This document shows, one piece after another, positions 17,611-26,269 of a DNA stretch of 64,000 bases. The position numbers were made by a program, and so were the translations under genes. Under the pieces are notes generated by a model. That model searched no databases and was not told the origin of the DNA. It saw nothing but the letters and a program-made list of their open reading frames with translations. The stretch lies in NCBI GenBank assembly GCA_964615765.1, contig CAZTQN010000015.1, positions 22,049 to 86,048 on the forward strand, read 5' to 3'. Position 1 is the first letter of the stretch, and each line of letters begins with the position of its first letter. The DNA comes from CAZTQN01 sp964615765 (GTDB lineage: Bacteria > Planctomycetota > Phycisphaerae > Phycisphaerales > UBA1924).

Positions 17611-19541
17611 TGCCCGCCTCCCCGCGCGCCGGGGCCCGCGTTGCGGAGCGCGTCCATCCGCTCCTTGGCCTTCGCCGACTCATCCAGCAAGCGCGCCTTC
17701 GTCGCCGCATCCACCCCCGGCTGCGCCGCCGCCGCCTTCCGCTGGGCCCACTCCATCATCGCCTTCCCGCGTTCGAGCTTCTGAATCTCCGCGTCGGAGA
17801 TCGGCGGAGGAATCACGACCTTGTCCGCCGCGCTCCCGCCGCTCGTGCTGGTTCGGCCCGCGCCCGAGGTCCGCGTTGCCGACGGAGAGCTCGCCGCCGC
17901 ACGACCGCTCGCCGCGCCGGTGCTCGCACTGGTCCGCGAACTCGGCCGGCTCGGCTCCGTCCGCGCCGCCCGCTCGCGCCCCGTCGCCCGCGCGCCGCCC
18001 GCCGCACTCACGCGGCCTTCGCCGTACATCCGCTCCGACAGCGTGCGGGCCGCGAAGTCCTCGATCGGCGGCGCGTTGAACGTCGCCCCGCCCGGCGCGA
18101 CCCGCGCCGTGAGCTGGAACGCGATCTGCGCCTCGCCCCCGCCCGAACCGCCGAGCCCGCTCAGCCCGCCGCCCGAGCCGATGCTGGGCGTCGCGACCTG
18201 CGTAAACACCTTGGTTTTGCCGAGATTCTCGCGGAAACTGGTGATCAGTTCCCCGCTGGTCGCCGTCCCGCGGATCGTCACGCCCGAATCGCCCGAGACG
18301 TCGAGGGCTTCGACGATTACGCCGACGGGGGCCGCGCCGGCGATATCCGCCAGCAGTTTGGTCATGGGCCAGCGCTTCTCGCGCAGCAAACGGTAGTGGG
18401 CCAGTTCGCGCTCGCCGCTGCGCAGCCGCTCTTCCAGGCCCGTGTCCGCCTTGGTGCGCTCGCGCAGCGTGGCGTAACGGGCGTACGCAACCCCGAGCGG
18501 GGCCGCGAGCACCGCCGCCAGGCACACCGCCAGCACCGCCGCCCCGCGCGCCGGCGAGCCGAGCCAGCGCACCACACGTTCGACGAGCATGGCGCGACCG
18601 CGCGGCTCGCGCTCGTGCAGGTTGACCAGGGCCCGCACCGCCGGCCGCGCATCCGTCGCTGCCAGCACCGCCCCCATCGCCAGCCCGAACTCGCTGAGCA
18701 CCCCGCCCGCGCCCGCCGCCGCGCCGGGCTCGAGCGTCACACCCATCACCCCGCGGCTGCCCGCGCCGGCGCCAGGCCGCACCACCACGCGAAACACCTC
18801 GCCTGACCCCCCGCCCAGGTCGACACCGGCGCCGACATCGACGCCCGCCGCCTTGGCCGCGTCGGCGATCACGCGGGCCGCGCTGGCCCGCGCGTCATCA
18901 CCGCCCAGGCGCGTGGTGCGGACGACCGTCTTGCCCGGGCCCGCGGCGATCACCGCGCACGCGCGGTCCGCGCCGTCCACATACGCCGCCAGTTCCCCGC
19001 CGCGGCCGCCGCTTCCACCGCCGCTGACGGCCCGGGCCAGCGCCGCCAGCGCCACGACCTCCGCCGTCCACACCACCGGGCACGCGGCCGGCCCGCGCCC
19101 GCCGCGCTCACCGCCCGCCGCCGGCGCGCCCGTCCATCCCACCACCACCGGCGCGCCCGCCCCAGTCCCGACCGCCAGCACCCCGCCCGCGCGACGGTAC
19201 TCCGGCAAACTCCCCGGCAACTCCGCCTCGGCCAGCAGGCCCAGCGTGCCAACCAGTTCCGGGTCCGTCGCCGGCCGCTCGCTCTCGGGCAGTGTCACGA
19301 CCCGCGCGATCGTCTGCGACCCCGGCACGACCCGCACCAGCACGCCGACGCGCGCCTTGTTCAGTTCCGCGTTGATCGAGGCCCAGTCGCCCGGCGCGTG
19401 CGTCGAGCGCGACGTCACCGTCCACGCGCTCCCGCCCGCCTCGCGCGTCGCCACCACCAGCCGCGCGCGCTCCCCCTGCACGTGCAGCCCCGCCATCACG
19501 CTCACTTGCCCGAGTTGTTCCGGACCGACTTCCAAATCCAC
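17607..19541 (-). CDS. GspL-like protein with PilM-like and PilN-like parts in one chain
   Basis: The product is 644 residues. Residues 1-320 are an Ala/Gly/Val-rich actin-like (PilM/GspL cytoplasmic) region with RVVTLPESERPATDPELVG and LLAEAELPGSLPEYR. A membrane helix follows (AAVLAVCLAAVLAAPLGVAY), then a coiled coil (RLRSGERELAHYRLLREKRW) and a PilN-like periplasmic domain (LLADIAGAAPVGVIVEALDV, ITSFRENLGKTKVFTQV). The C-terminal 150 residues are low complexity followed by a helical RKAAAAQ segment. The role would be the platform that ties GspE to GspM. GTG 19541 is used because AAGG lies just upstream; ATG 19496 is possible. Confidence 0.65.
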   Translation of the reverse strand: MDLEVGPEQLGQVSVMAGLHVQGERARLVVATREAGGSAWTVTSRSTHAPGDWASINAELNKARVGVLVRVVPGSQTIARVVTLPESERPATDPELVGTLGLLAEAELPGSLPEYRRAGGVLAVGTGAGAPVVVGWTGAPAAGGERGGRGPAACPVVWTAEVVALAALARAVSGGGSGGRGGELAAYVDGADRACAVIAAGPGKTVVRTTRLGGDDARASAARVIADAAKAAGVDVGAGVDLGGGSGEVFRVVVRPGAGAGSRGVMGVTLEPGAAAGAGGVLSEFGLAMGAVLAATDARPAVRALVNLHEREPRGRAMLVERVVRWLGSPARGAAVLAVCLAAVLAAPLGVAYARYATLRERTKADTGLEERLRSGERELAHYRLLREKRWPMTKLLADIAGAAPVGVIVEALDVSGDSGVTIRGTATSGELITSFRENLGKTKVFTQVATPSIGSGGGLSGLGGSGGGEAQIAFQLTARVAPGGATFNAPPIEDFAARTLSERMYGEGRVSAAGGARATGRERAARTEPSRPSSRTSASTGAASGRAAASSPSATRTSGAGRTSTSGGSAADKVVIPPPISDAEIQKLERGKAMMEWAQRKAAAAQPGVDAATKARLLDESAKAKERMDALRNAGPGARGGGQ

Positions 19542-19611
19542 ACGCCTTTCGCCCGCGGGGGCGGCCAGTGCCCGCCCGCAACGGATGCCACACGTCTACC
19601 GAACCACTCTT

Positions 19612-20973
19612 CTACCGAACCACCAGGTCCCGGATGACGACCGGTATCGTCGAACGATCGATCACCGCCTGAATCTCCACCTCGATCCCCGTGGCCTCGT
19701 CCCGCCCGCGCACCGTCACCTGATACACCGCCGACGTCACGTCGATCCAGTCCATCAGGCTCGCCAGCGTGTCCCGGTCGATCCCCTCCACCTCCAGAAG
19801 GTCCAGCACGCTGACAAACCCGCCCGAGCGTGCGTCCCGCGCTTCGATCAGCCGGTCGGCCGTCTCCTCGTCGATCTGCGCCTGCCGCTCCAGCGTCTCC
19901 CGGCTGACGGTGTTGATGTTCACCTTCCCGCCGCGCGGGTTGAGGGCCTCGCTCCCGTCGCTGGCCTCGTCGAGCAGCGTCCGCAGCTGCGCGTCCGTCA
20001 GGGCACGCACGTTGCCCCCGCCGTCAAGACGCGTTGCCCCCGACTGATCCGTCGTCGAGACCAGCGCCGAGAGTTCACTGCGGACAAAGTCCCCGAGCGT
20101 CCCGCCGCCCGCGGCGTGCTCCGAAATCACCTGCGCCTGCGTCTGGTCAACGCTCAGCCGGGCCGCGATGTCGCCCACGCTCGCCGTGCTCAGGTCGATG
20201 CGCCGCCGCCCCGACAGCGCATAACTCCCCGGCTCGCTCACCGCCGTCAGGAACCGCGACCACCCGCGTTCCAGCACGCCGTCGGCGTTATCGCTCGGCG
20301 GCGACAGGTCCCCGTCGTCCTCGCTCGGGTCGAGCACGCCGTTGTAGTTCGCGTCCTCGCCGCGCAGCAGCGTCGGATCAATCCCCGTCACCAGTTCCAG
20401 TTCCTTCAGCGACCGCACCGGCCCCTCACGCGGCTTGTACGGGTACTTCAGCCCTTCATACACCCCCGCCGCCGCCTGCGACGCCGGATCGTCCAGCGCC
20501 CCGTTCACCCACGACACGATCGCTTCCGCCTCCGCCTCGCCCATCCCATCGAGCAGCAGCAGATCCTCCGACGTCATCAAGTTGACATTCAACCGGCTGT
20601 GCGCGTCCAGCGGCCCTTCGCGCTCGACGCCGGTCTCGTCGGTATACGCCACGCGGTACCGCGCGCCCTCCAAAGTGCCCGACGCCGCCGCCTCCATGTC
20701 CGTCGACACCGTGAACGACGACGACAGATCCGGCGACAGCGTCGCGCCGGACAACGCGGCGATCTGCGCCTCCAGCCCCGCCCGGGCCGCCCAATACGCC
20801 CGCACCCGCGCCACCGCGTCCCGCCCCGCCGCCGCCTGACGGAACGCATCGCCCTGGATCGACACCAGCACGATCGCCACCAGCGCAATCGCCCACAGCA
20901 CGGCCAGCGTCGCCAGCCCGCGCCGCCGACGCCGCCACGACCTCGAAGACCCGCTCGCCGCCGCGTGCTTCAT
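19612..20973 (-). CDS. gspK: Type II secretion minor pseudopilin GspK
   Basis: The product is 453 residues. GspK is the largest minor pseudopilin and caps the pseudopilus tip with GspI and GspJ. The N-terminus has a basic leader (SWRRRRRGLATLAVLW) and a hydrophobic helix (ALVAIVLVSIQGDAF). As in other GspK proteins the residue at +5 is not Glu. The large globular part includes RARAYWAARAGLEAQIAA-type text (ARVRAYWAARAGLEAQ), LNVNLMTSEDLLLLDGMGEAEA and two helix-hairpin-helix-like segments (VNINTVSRETLERQAQ, DLLEVEGIDRDTLASLMDW). ATG 20973 overlaps the gspJ stop by 4 bases. Confidence 0.9.
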   Translation of the reverse strand: MKHAAASGSSRSWRRRRRGLATLAVLWAIALVAIVLVSIQGDAFRQAAAGRDAVARVRAYWAARAGLEAQIAALSGATLSPDLSSSFTVSTDMEAAASGTLEGARYRVAYTDETGVEREGPLDAHSRLNVNLMTSEDLLLLDGMGEAEAEAIVSWVNGALDDPASQAAAGVYEGLKYPYKPREGPVRSLKELELVTGIDPTLLRGEDANYNGVLDPSEDDGDLSPPSDNADGVLERGWSRFLTAVSEPGSYALSGRRRIDLSTASVGDIAARLSVDQTQAQVISEHAAGGGTLGDFVRSELSALVSTTDQSGATRLDGGGNVRALTDAQLRTLLDEASDGSEALNPRGGKVNINTVSRETLERQAQIDEETADRLIEARDARSGGFVSVLDLLEVEGIDRDTLASLMDWIDVTSAVYQVTVRGRDEATGIEVEIQAVIDRSTIPVVIRDLVVR

Positions 20974-21692
20974 CGCACACCCCCCGCCGCGGCTGTCGGC
21001 TCGGTCTGATCGCCCGTGTCTTCCGAGAAGTTCAAGGGGAGCGGCACACGGTCCATCGCCACCACGCGCCGCGCGCTCGCCGTCTGCGTGCCGTCGTCGC
21101 TCGTCGCCGTCACCACCACGCGCACGGCGTGCGGCAGGCCGTCGGAATCGCTATCCCACGCGTCGCGCCACGCCTCGCCGTCGTACGCGTCGAACGTCAG
21201 CGCCGTCACGCCATCGACCATTACCCGCGCCACGCCGCCCGCGTCGGGGTACTCGTCCGGCACCGCCTGCCGCCGCCCCCACAGCGCCAGTTGCCCCGCC
21301 CGCGCGCCGGCCTCCAGCCGATACTGAGCCTCGACCTCGGCCCCCTCGGCCTGCGCGGAGAATGCGCGCACCGGCTCGCCCGCGTGCGTGAAGATCAGCA
21401 GCCCGTCCTGCCCGCGCCCCGCCGCCCCCGCCCGCGTGATCAGCACTTTGCTCTCAACCAGGTCCGCCGCACGCAAGGTCGACCGCAGATCCCGCGCGAT
21501 CACCTCGGCCGCCGCCGACGCCCGCGACATCGCCTGCACCCGCGCCTCGCCCGACGACCGCGCCCGCACCGTCGACGACACCGCGACGTACGTAGACGTC
21601 ACCAGGATCGCGATCATCACCGTCGCGACCACCAGCTCCACCAGCGTGAAGCCGCCGCGCCGATCGCGTGCACTCGTCCGCGCACTGTTCAT
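20970..21692 (-). CDS. gspJ: Type II secretion minor pseudopilin GspJ
   Basis: The product is 240 residues with a classical prepilin leader, RRGG|FTLVELVVATVMIAILV, cut before Phe by the prepilin peptidase. The following text (ARVQAMSRASAAAEVIARDLRSTLR) and the late EDTG.. tail fit GspJ/PulJ. It would form the pseudopilus tip with GspI and GspK. Translational coupling is likely on both sides: ATGA overlap with gspI before and with gspK after. No prepilin peptidase gene is in this window. Confidence 0.88.
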   Translation of the reverse strand: MNSARTSARDRRGGFTLVELVVATVMIAILVTSTYVAVSSTVRARSSGEARVQAMSRASAAAEVIARDLRSTLRAADLVESKVLITRAGAAGRGQDGLLIFTHAGEPVRAFSAQAEGAEVEAQYRLEAGARAGQLALWGRRQAVPDEYPDAGGVARVMVDGVTALTFDAYDGEAWRDAWDSDSDGLPHAVRVVVTATSDDGTQTASARRVVAMDRVPLPLNFSEDTGDQTEPTAAAGGVR

Positions 21693-22174
21693 GGCGTCCG
21701 CACCACCGGCGTTTGAGGCGCCCGTTCGGGGTCAGACTCACCATCCTCGCCGGCGTACCGCGACGCCATCAGCGTCTCGATCGTGACCGACCGCGCCCCG
21801 CCGCCGAGCATCGTGCCCCACGAGATCGTCACACGCACGCGCAGCGGCTCGCTCACACCGGCGGAGTTGCCGAACTCCAGCCGGTAGCGGTACGCCTGGA
21901 ACGGCGCCTCGCACGCGCCCTCCAGCGGGAAGCGCCGCTGGTAATCGTCCGGCCCGCGGGCCAGCACCATCTGAAGCTGCTCATCCGCGAGCGCCGCCGC
22001 CGTCGCCCGCTCCTCGCCCTCAACGCGCGACGACACCGACCGCCCCGTGAGCCCGATGAGCACCGCGAGCGACGCCCCGAGCAGGATGGTCGCGACCAGC
22101 ACGTCGACGAGCACCACGCCGCGGGCGCCGTGCGCCCGCCGCGTGAACCATCGCCCGGCTCGCGCACGCGTCAC
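21689..22174 (-). CDS. gspI: Type II secretion minor pseudopilin GspI with Asp at +5
   Basis: The product is 161 residues. The leader reads ARG|VVLVDVLVATILLGASLAV: a pseudopilin helix, but with Val-Val-Leu-Val-Asp instead of Phe-Thr-Leu-x-Glu, so the conserved Glu at +5 is Asp. The globular part is short (ADEQLQMVLARGPDDYQRRF, ETLMASRYAGEDG). Two GTG codons are possible; GTG 22174 gives a GTGA 4-base overlap with the gspH stop, matching the rest of the operon, so it was chosen over GTG 22177. Position between gspH and gspJ supports GspI. Confidence 0.8.
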   Translation of the reverse strand: MTRARAGRWFTRRAHGARGVVLVDVLVATILLGASLAVLIGLTGRSVSSRVEGEERATAAALADEQLQMVLARGPDDYQRRFPLEGACEAPFQAYRYRLEFGNSAGVSEPLRVRVTISWGTMLGGGARSVTIETLMASRYAGEDGESDPERAPQTPVVRTP

Positions 22175-22866
22175 CACGCCTTGGTCCCCCGCCCGGCGTC
22201 GTCCAGGTCAATCGCCAGCACGCCGCCCGCCCCCCCACCGCCGCCGACATCGCGTGTCGCGCGCACGTCGCCCGCGCCAAGCCGGATGACCGACGCGCTG
22301 TTCGGCCCGCCCGCCGCGCCCGCCCCGGCGATGCCGACGCGCATCTCCAGCGCCGCCCGCGCCTGCCCGGGGCGTAGCACCACGCGCCACCGTCGCCCGT
22401 CGAGCACCACGCCGTCGGCCCGGGCTTCCAGCATCCGCGCGGCGCTCAGCGTCACCGGCTCGATCAGCCCGTCGACGCGCCACGGCGTGGGCTCGCCGCC
22501 TGACGCCGCACCCGCCTTGCCGGGCGCGCCCGCGCGCGTGCGCTGCACCAGCACGCTCAGCTTTCCGCCCGGCGCGGCGGCCGCGTCGCCGCCCGAATCA
22601 AACTCGATCGCGACCGCCTCGCCCGCCACGCCGACACGCTCGGCCGCGATGCTCACCAGCCGCTCCACCGCGCGGGCTTCGGCATCGGCCTGCCGGTCCG
22701 CCGTGTTCATCATCCGCGGCACGACCAGCCCGGCCAGGATCCCGAGCATCACGATCACCACGATGATCTCCACGAGCGTGAACGCCCGGAAGCCCGCCGC
22801 GCGCACGACGTCCGCGCGTCGGAGCCCACTCGACCCCCGGCCCTCGGCCCTCGGCCCTTCCCGCAT
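22171..22866 (-). CDS. gspH: Type II secretion minor pseudopilin GspH
   Basis: The product is 231 residues. The pseudopilin helix is FTLVEIIVVIVMLGILAGLV, preceded by GFRA, so the residue before the cleavage site is Ala rather than the usual Gly. The body is Ala/Gly rich with MLEARADGVVLDGRRWRVVL. The first 20 residues (MREGPRAEGRGSSGLRR) are encoded by a CGAGGGCC-type dispersed repeat, so the leader is longer than usual. Its ATG shares one base with the stop of gspG (TGATG). The stop overlaps gspI. Confidence 0.8.
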   Translation of the reverse strand: MREGPRAEGRGSSGLRRADVVRAAGFRAFTLVEIIVVIVMLGILAGLVVPRMMNTADRQADAEARAVERLVSIAAERVGVAGEAVAIEFDSGGDAAAAPGGKLSVLVQRTRAGAPGKAGAASGGEPTPWRVDGLIEPVTLSAARMLEARADGVVLDGRRWRVVLRPGQARAALEMRVGIAGAGAAGGPNSASVIRLGAGDVRATRDVGGGGGAGGVLAIDLDDAGRGTKAW

Positions 22867-23285
22867 CACGGCTTCACCACGTCCGCCTCTTCGCCCTCGC
22901 CCCCCGGCTGACCGCCCGCGCCGAACGAGACCACGTCGAAGTCCGCGTTCTTCTGCGGCGGGACGCGGAGCACGAACATGTTGCCCCACGGGTCCTTCAA
23001 CTGGTCCGCGTTGTCGACGTACGGGCCCTTCCCGCCCGCCTTGACGGCGAGCGCGTTCATATCCGGCGGGAGCGCGCCCCAATCCGCCGCGTACAGCTTG
23101 ATCGCGCTCGCCAGCGCCGCCGCGTTGCTCGCCGCCGCGGCGGTCTTGCTCTGCCCCACGCGCCCCAGAAGGCGCGGCGCGATCAGCGTCGCGAGCACGC
23201 CGATGATGATGATGACGACGATGATCTCGACCAGCGTGAACCCGCCGCGCGCGGCTCGGATCCCGCCCCGGTGTGCATGACTCAT
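22866..23285 (-). CDS. gspG: Type II secretion major pseudopilin GspG
   Basis: The product is 139 residues, the normal GspG size. The leader is ARGG|FTLVEIIVVIIIIGVLATL with perfect Gly-1, Phe+1 and Glu+5. The C-terminal part has LYAADWGALP, then the family block KDPWGNMFVLRVP and DVVSFGAGGQPGGEGE, which corresponds to the conserved 'DPWG..Y...P......D..S.G.DG..GG' segment. GspG polymerises into the pseudopilus that pushes substrates through the secretin. ATG 23285 overlaps the gspF stop by 4 bases. Confidence 0.93.
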   Translation of the reverse strand: MSHAHRGGIRAARGGFTLVEIIVVIIIIGVLATLIAPRLLGRVGQSKTAAAASNAAALASAIKLYAADWGALPPDMNALAVKAGGKGPYVDNADQLKDPWGNMFVLRVPPQKNADFDVVSFGAGGQPGGEGEEADVVKP

Positions 23286-24601
23286 TGGATCGCCTCCTGC
23301 AGTTGCAGCAGCGGGAGCAGCACCGCCGCCATCACAAACCCGATCGTCGCCGCCGCGATCAGAAACAGCAGATTCGGCAGCACCGACGTGAACACCTTCA
23401 GGCTCGTCTCCACCCGCTCCTCGAACGCGCCCGCGGCTTGATTGATCACTTGCCCCAGCCGCCCCGACCGCTCGCCCAGCCCGATGACCTGCGTCAAAAG
23501 CGGCGGAAAATACCCCGACCGCTCCATCGGCTCGCCGATCGTCTTCCCGCCCGAGACCTGCTCGCACACCTGCTCGACGACCTGCTCCATCGCCTTGTTG
23601 CCGAGCGTCCCGCGCGTGATCCGCAGCGCCGTCAGCGCCGGCAGCCCCGCGTTGATGAGCGTCCCCAACGTCCGCGTGAACCGGGCCACCGCGATGTCGC
23701 GCAGGAGCGTCCCCAACACCGGCACGCGCAGCAGCCCGCGATCGATCGCCAGGCGCGACGCCGGCAGGCGATACGCCCGATCGACCAGCAGCACCGTCAG
23801 CGCGATCGCCCCGCCGATGAGCCACCACCAGTGCGCGAAGAGGTCCCCGACCCACATCACCATCCGCGTCGGCAGCGGCAGGCCCGACGCGCCCAGCCGC
23901 CCCGCCATCGATTCCAGGATCTTCGGGATGATGAACCCGACCAGCACGCCGATCGCCCCGGCGATCAGCACGCCCAGGAACGCCGGGTACGCCATCCCGA
24001 ACAGCACCTGGCGGCGCAGCTTCAGGTCGCGCTCCAGGAGCGTCGCCGTCTGCTCCAGCACCACGTCGAGCTTGCCCGACACTTCGCCGGCGCGGATGAG
24101 GTTGACGGTCAGTTCGCCGAACGGTCGCCCGACGGAGGCGGCGGCGTCCGCCAGCGCTTTGCCGTGCTCGACCTGGTGCACGATCTTCTCGATCGCGCGC
24201 CGCTGGCGCGGGGCCGAGCGCTGCTTGAGGATCGTCTTCAGCGCCGGCACCAGCGGGAGCCCGGCCTGCGTCGCCGTCGCCAGTTCGCGGATGAAGCGGG
24301 CCAGGTCCGGGCGGCTCATCGACCCGCCGCCGCCGGTGCGCCGTGGGCGCTCGGCCCGCGCGGCGTGCGCGTCGCTTGAACTCGCGGCCCCGCTCGACGA
24401 GTGCGTCGTGCCGTTGCTCCCGCCGCGCGACAGGCGCCGGGCCTGCCGCTCGCTCACGGGCTCGACGCGCGAGGGCGTGATCCCTTTAGCGCGGAGCAGT
24501 CTGAGCGCGGCGGCCCGATCGGGCGCGTCGATGACGGCGGCGGATTCCTGGCCCCCGCCCGCCGCGCCCGAACCGAGCGTGTGATAGACGAAGCTCGGCA
24601 T
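23282..24601 (-). CDS. gspF: Type II secretion inner-membrane platform protein GspF
   Basis: The product is 439 residues. Two GspF/PilC cytoplasmic repeats are seen: RFIRELATATQAGLPLVPAL (first, about 105-240) and RFTRTLGTLINAGLPALTAL (second, about 305-420), each followed by helices into the membrane (FLGVLIAGAIGVLVGFIIP; LLFLIAAATIGFVMAAVLL). An N-terminal ARAAALRLLRAKGITPSRV-like segment is also typical. It organises pseudopilin assembly together with GspE. It begins 7 bases after gspE and its stop overlaps gspG. Confidence 0.93.
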   Translation of the reverse strand: MPSFVYHTLGSGAAGGGQESAAVIDAPDRAAALRLLRAKGITPSRVEPVSERQARRLSRGGSNGTTHSSSGAASSSDAHAARAERPRRTGGGGSMSRPDLARFIRELATATQAGLPLVPALKTILKQRSAPRQRRAIEKIVHQVEHGKALADAAASVGRPFGELTVNLIRAGEVSGKLDVVLEQTATLLERDLKLRRQVLFGMAYPAFLGVLIAGAIGVLVGFIIPKILESMAGRLGASGLPLPTRMVMWVGDLFAHWWWLIGGAIALTVLLVDRAYRLPASRLAIDRGLLRVPVLGTLLRDIAVARFTRTLGTLINAGLPALTALRITRGTLGNKAMEQVVEQVCEQVSGGKTIGEPMERSGYFPPLLTQVIGLGERSGRLGQVINQAAGAFEERVETSLKVFTSVLPNLLFLIAAATIGFVMAAVLLPLLQLQEAIQ

Positions 24602-24608
24602 CGCGCGG

Positions 24609-26261
24609 TTACGCCCGGGGTGCGGGCGCCTCCTCCGTGTCCTGCGTGGCGCGGAGCACCTCGTCGATGGTCGTCTCCCCGCGGGCCGCCTTCAGCAGGC
24701 CGTCCTCGCGCATCGTCGCGTGCTGCGGCCCGGCCGCCGCCAGCACCGCGCGGGCCTCGGTCCGCGCTTCGGTGATGGTCGTGCGCACGGCGCTGTTGAC
24801 CATCAGCACCTCGAAGAACCCCAGCCGCCCCTTAAAGCCGGAGTTGTCGCACTTGTCGCACCCGCGGGCCGCGTAGCCCATCCCGCCGGGGAACATGCCC
24901 GCCTCGCGGGCCGAGAGCCGGTGCCGGACTGTCTCGTCCACCGGCGCGGGCGCCCGGCAGTGCCGGCACAGCCGCCGCCCCAGGCGCTGGGCCAGCACGC
25001 CCTCGAGCACGCTGGCGACCAGGAACGGCTCGACGTCCATGTCCAGCAGGCGCCCGATCGCGCCCGCGGCGTCGTTGGTGTGCAGCGTCGAGAAGATCAG
25101 GTGCCCCGTGAGGGCCGCGCGGATGGCGATGTCCGCCGTCTCGTTGTCGCGGATCTCGCCGACCATGATCACGTCCGGGTCCTGACGCAGGATGGCGCGC
25201 AGCCCGTTGGCGAAGCTCAGCCCGCGGTCCGGGTTGACGGGGATCTGGTTGACGCCGGCCAGTTCGTACTCGACGGGGTCTTCGACGGTGATGATCTTCC
25301 ACGCCGGGTCGTACAGGCGCGTCAGCATCGCGTACAGCGTGGTCGTCTTGCCCGAGCCCGTCGGGCCCGTGACCAGCGCCATGCCGTGCGGCAGGTCGAT
25401 CAGTTTCTGGATGTTCCGCCGGTCCGGGTCGCGGAAGCCAAGCGTCTCGAGGTCGAGCGTCATGGCTTCCTTGTCCAGGATGCGCATGACCACGCTCTCG
25501 CCGTAGATCGTCGGCACCGTCGAGACGCGGATGTCCACCTTCCGCCCCTCGAACCGGAGCGTGATGTGCCCGTCCTGCGGCACGTACCGCTCGGCGATGT
25601 TCATCCCCGCCATGATCTTGATGCGGCTGGTGATGGCCGGCTGCAGGTTCTTGGGCGGGCTGTTGCGCGTGCGCAGAAGCCCGTCGATCCGGTACTTCAC
25701 GCTCAGGCTCTTCTCGAACGGCTCGATGTGAACGTCGCTGGCCCGCTCCTTCACCGCTTCGAGAATGATCAGGTTGACCAGGTTGATCAGCGTCGGCTGC
25801 TCGGCCATCCGCTGCAGGTCGTCGGCCTGCACGGCCTGCAGGTTCGCCGTCAGATCGTCGTCGCCGCCCTCCGCGACGCCCAGGCGCTGGGCCATCTGGG
25901 CCGCGGTCGCGCCGAAGGCCTCGCGGATCAGCCCGTCGAACAGATCGCCCGCGATCCCCAGACGCCGCACCGGCAGCCCGGCGAGGATCGAGACCTCGTC
26001 GGCGGCGGCGTAGTCGTCAACATCCTTGAGGACGACGACCAGGTCGCCGGCGTCGATGGCGATGGGCACGGCGCGCAGGCGGACGGCGTCGTCGGCGGTG
26101 ATCTTCGCCGCCGCCGCCGCGTCCACCGCCGGCATCTCGGTCAAGATCGCGCCTTCGGGCGCGCGGGCCGCGTCGATCGCCGGCGCGGCCGGCGCGCCGC
26201 CCGCCGCCGTTGCCAGCGGCGTGCCGTTGTCCCTCGATGGTGAAGCCGGGATCGTTGCCAC
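24609..26261 (-). CDS. gspE: Type II secretion ATPase GspE
   Basis: The product is 550 residues. Walker A is GPTGSGKTTT (Lys about 305); the Asp box (ITVEDPVEYEL), Walker B (DPDVIMVGEIRDNETA) and His box (HLIFSTLHTNDA) are all present. Four Cys form the zinc element, CRHC ... CDKC, before GRLGFFEVL. The N1/N2 region includes QRMAEQPTLINLVNLIILEAV and DVHIEPFEK. GspE powers pseudopilus assembly from the cytoplasm. GTG 26261 is the start: the stop codon of the preceding gene and the ribosome site are fused as TAAGGAG, 4 bases before GTG, so the two genes are translationally linked. Confidence 0.95.
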   Translation of the reverse strand: MATIPASPSRDNGTPLATAAGGAPAAPAIDAARAPEGAILTEMPAVDAAAAAKITADDAVRLRAVPIAIDAGDLVVVLKDVDDYAAADEVSILAGLPVRRLGIAGDLFDGLIREAFGATAAQMAQRLGVAEGGDDDLTANLQAVQADDLQRMAEQPTLINLVNLIILEAVKERASDVHIEPFEKSLSVKYRIDGLLRTRNSPPKNLQPAITSRIKIMAGMNIAERYVPQDGHITLRFEGRKVDIRVSTVPTIYGESVVMRILDKEAMTLDLETLGFRDPDRRNIQKLIDLPHGMALVTGPTGSGKTTTLYAMLTRLYDPAWKIITVEDPVEYELAGVNQIPVNPDRGLSFANGLRAILRQDPDVIMVGEIRDNETADIAIRAALTGHLIFSTLHTNDAAGAIGRLLDMDVEPFLVASVLEGVLAQRLGRRLCRHCRAPAPVDETVRHRLSAREAGMFPGGMGYAARGCDKCDNSGFKGRLGFFEVLMVNSAVRTTITEARTEARAVLAAAGPQHATMREDGLLKAARGETTIDEVLRATQDTEEAPAPRA

Positions 26262-26269
26262 GCAACTCC

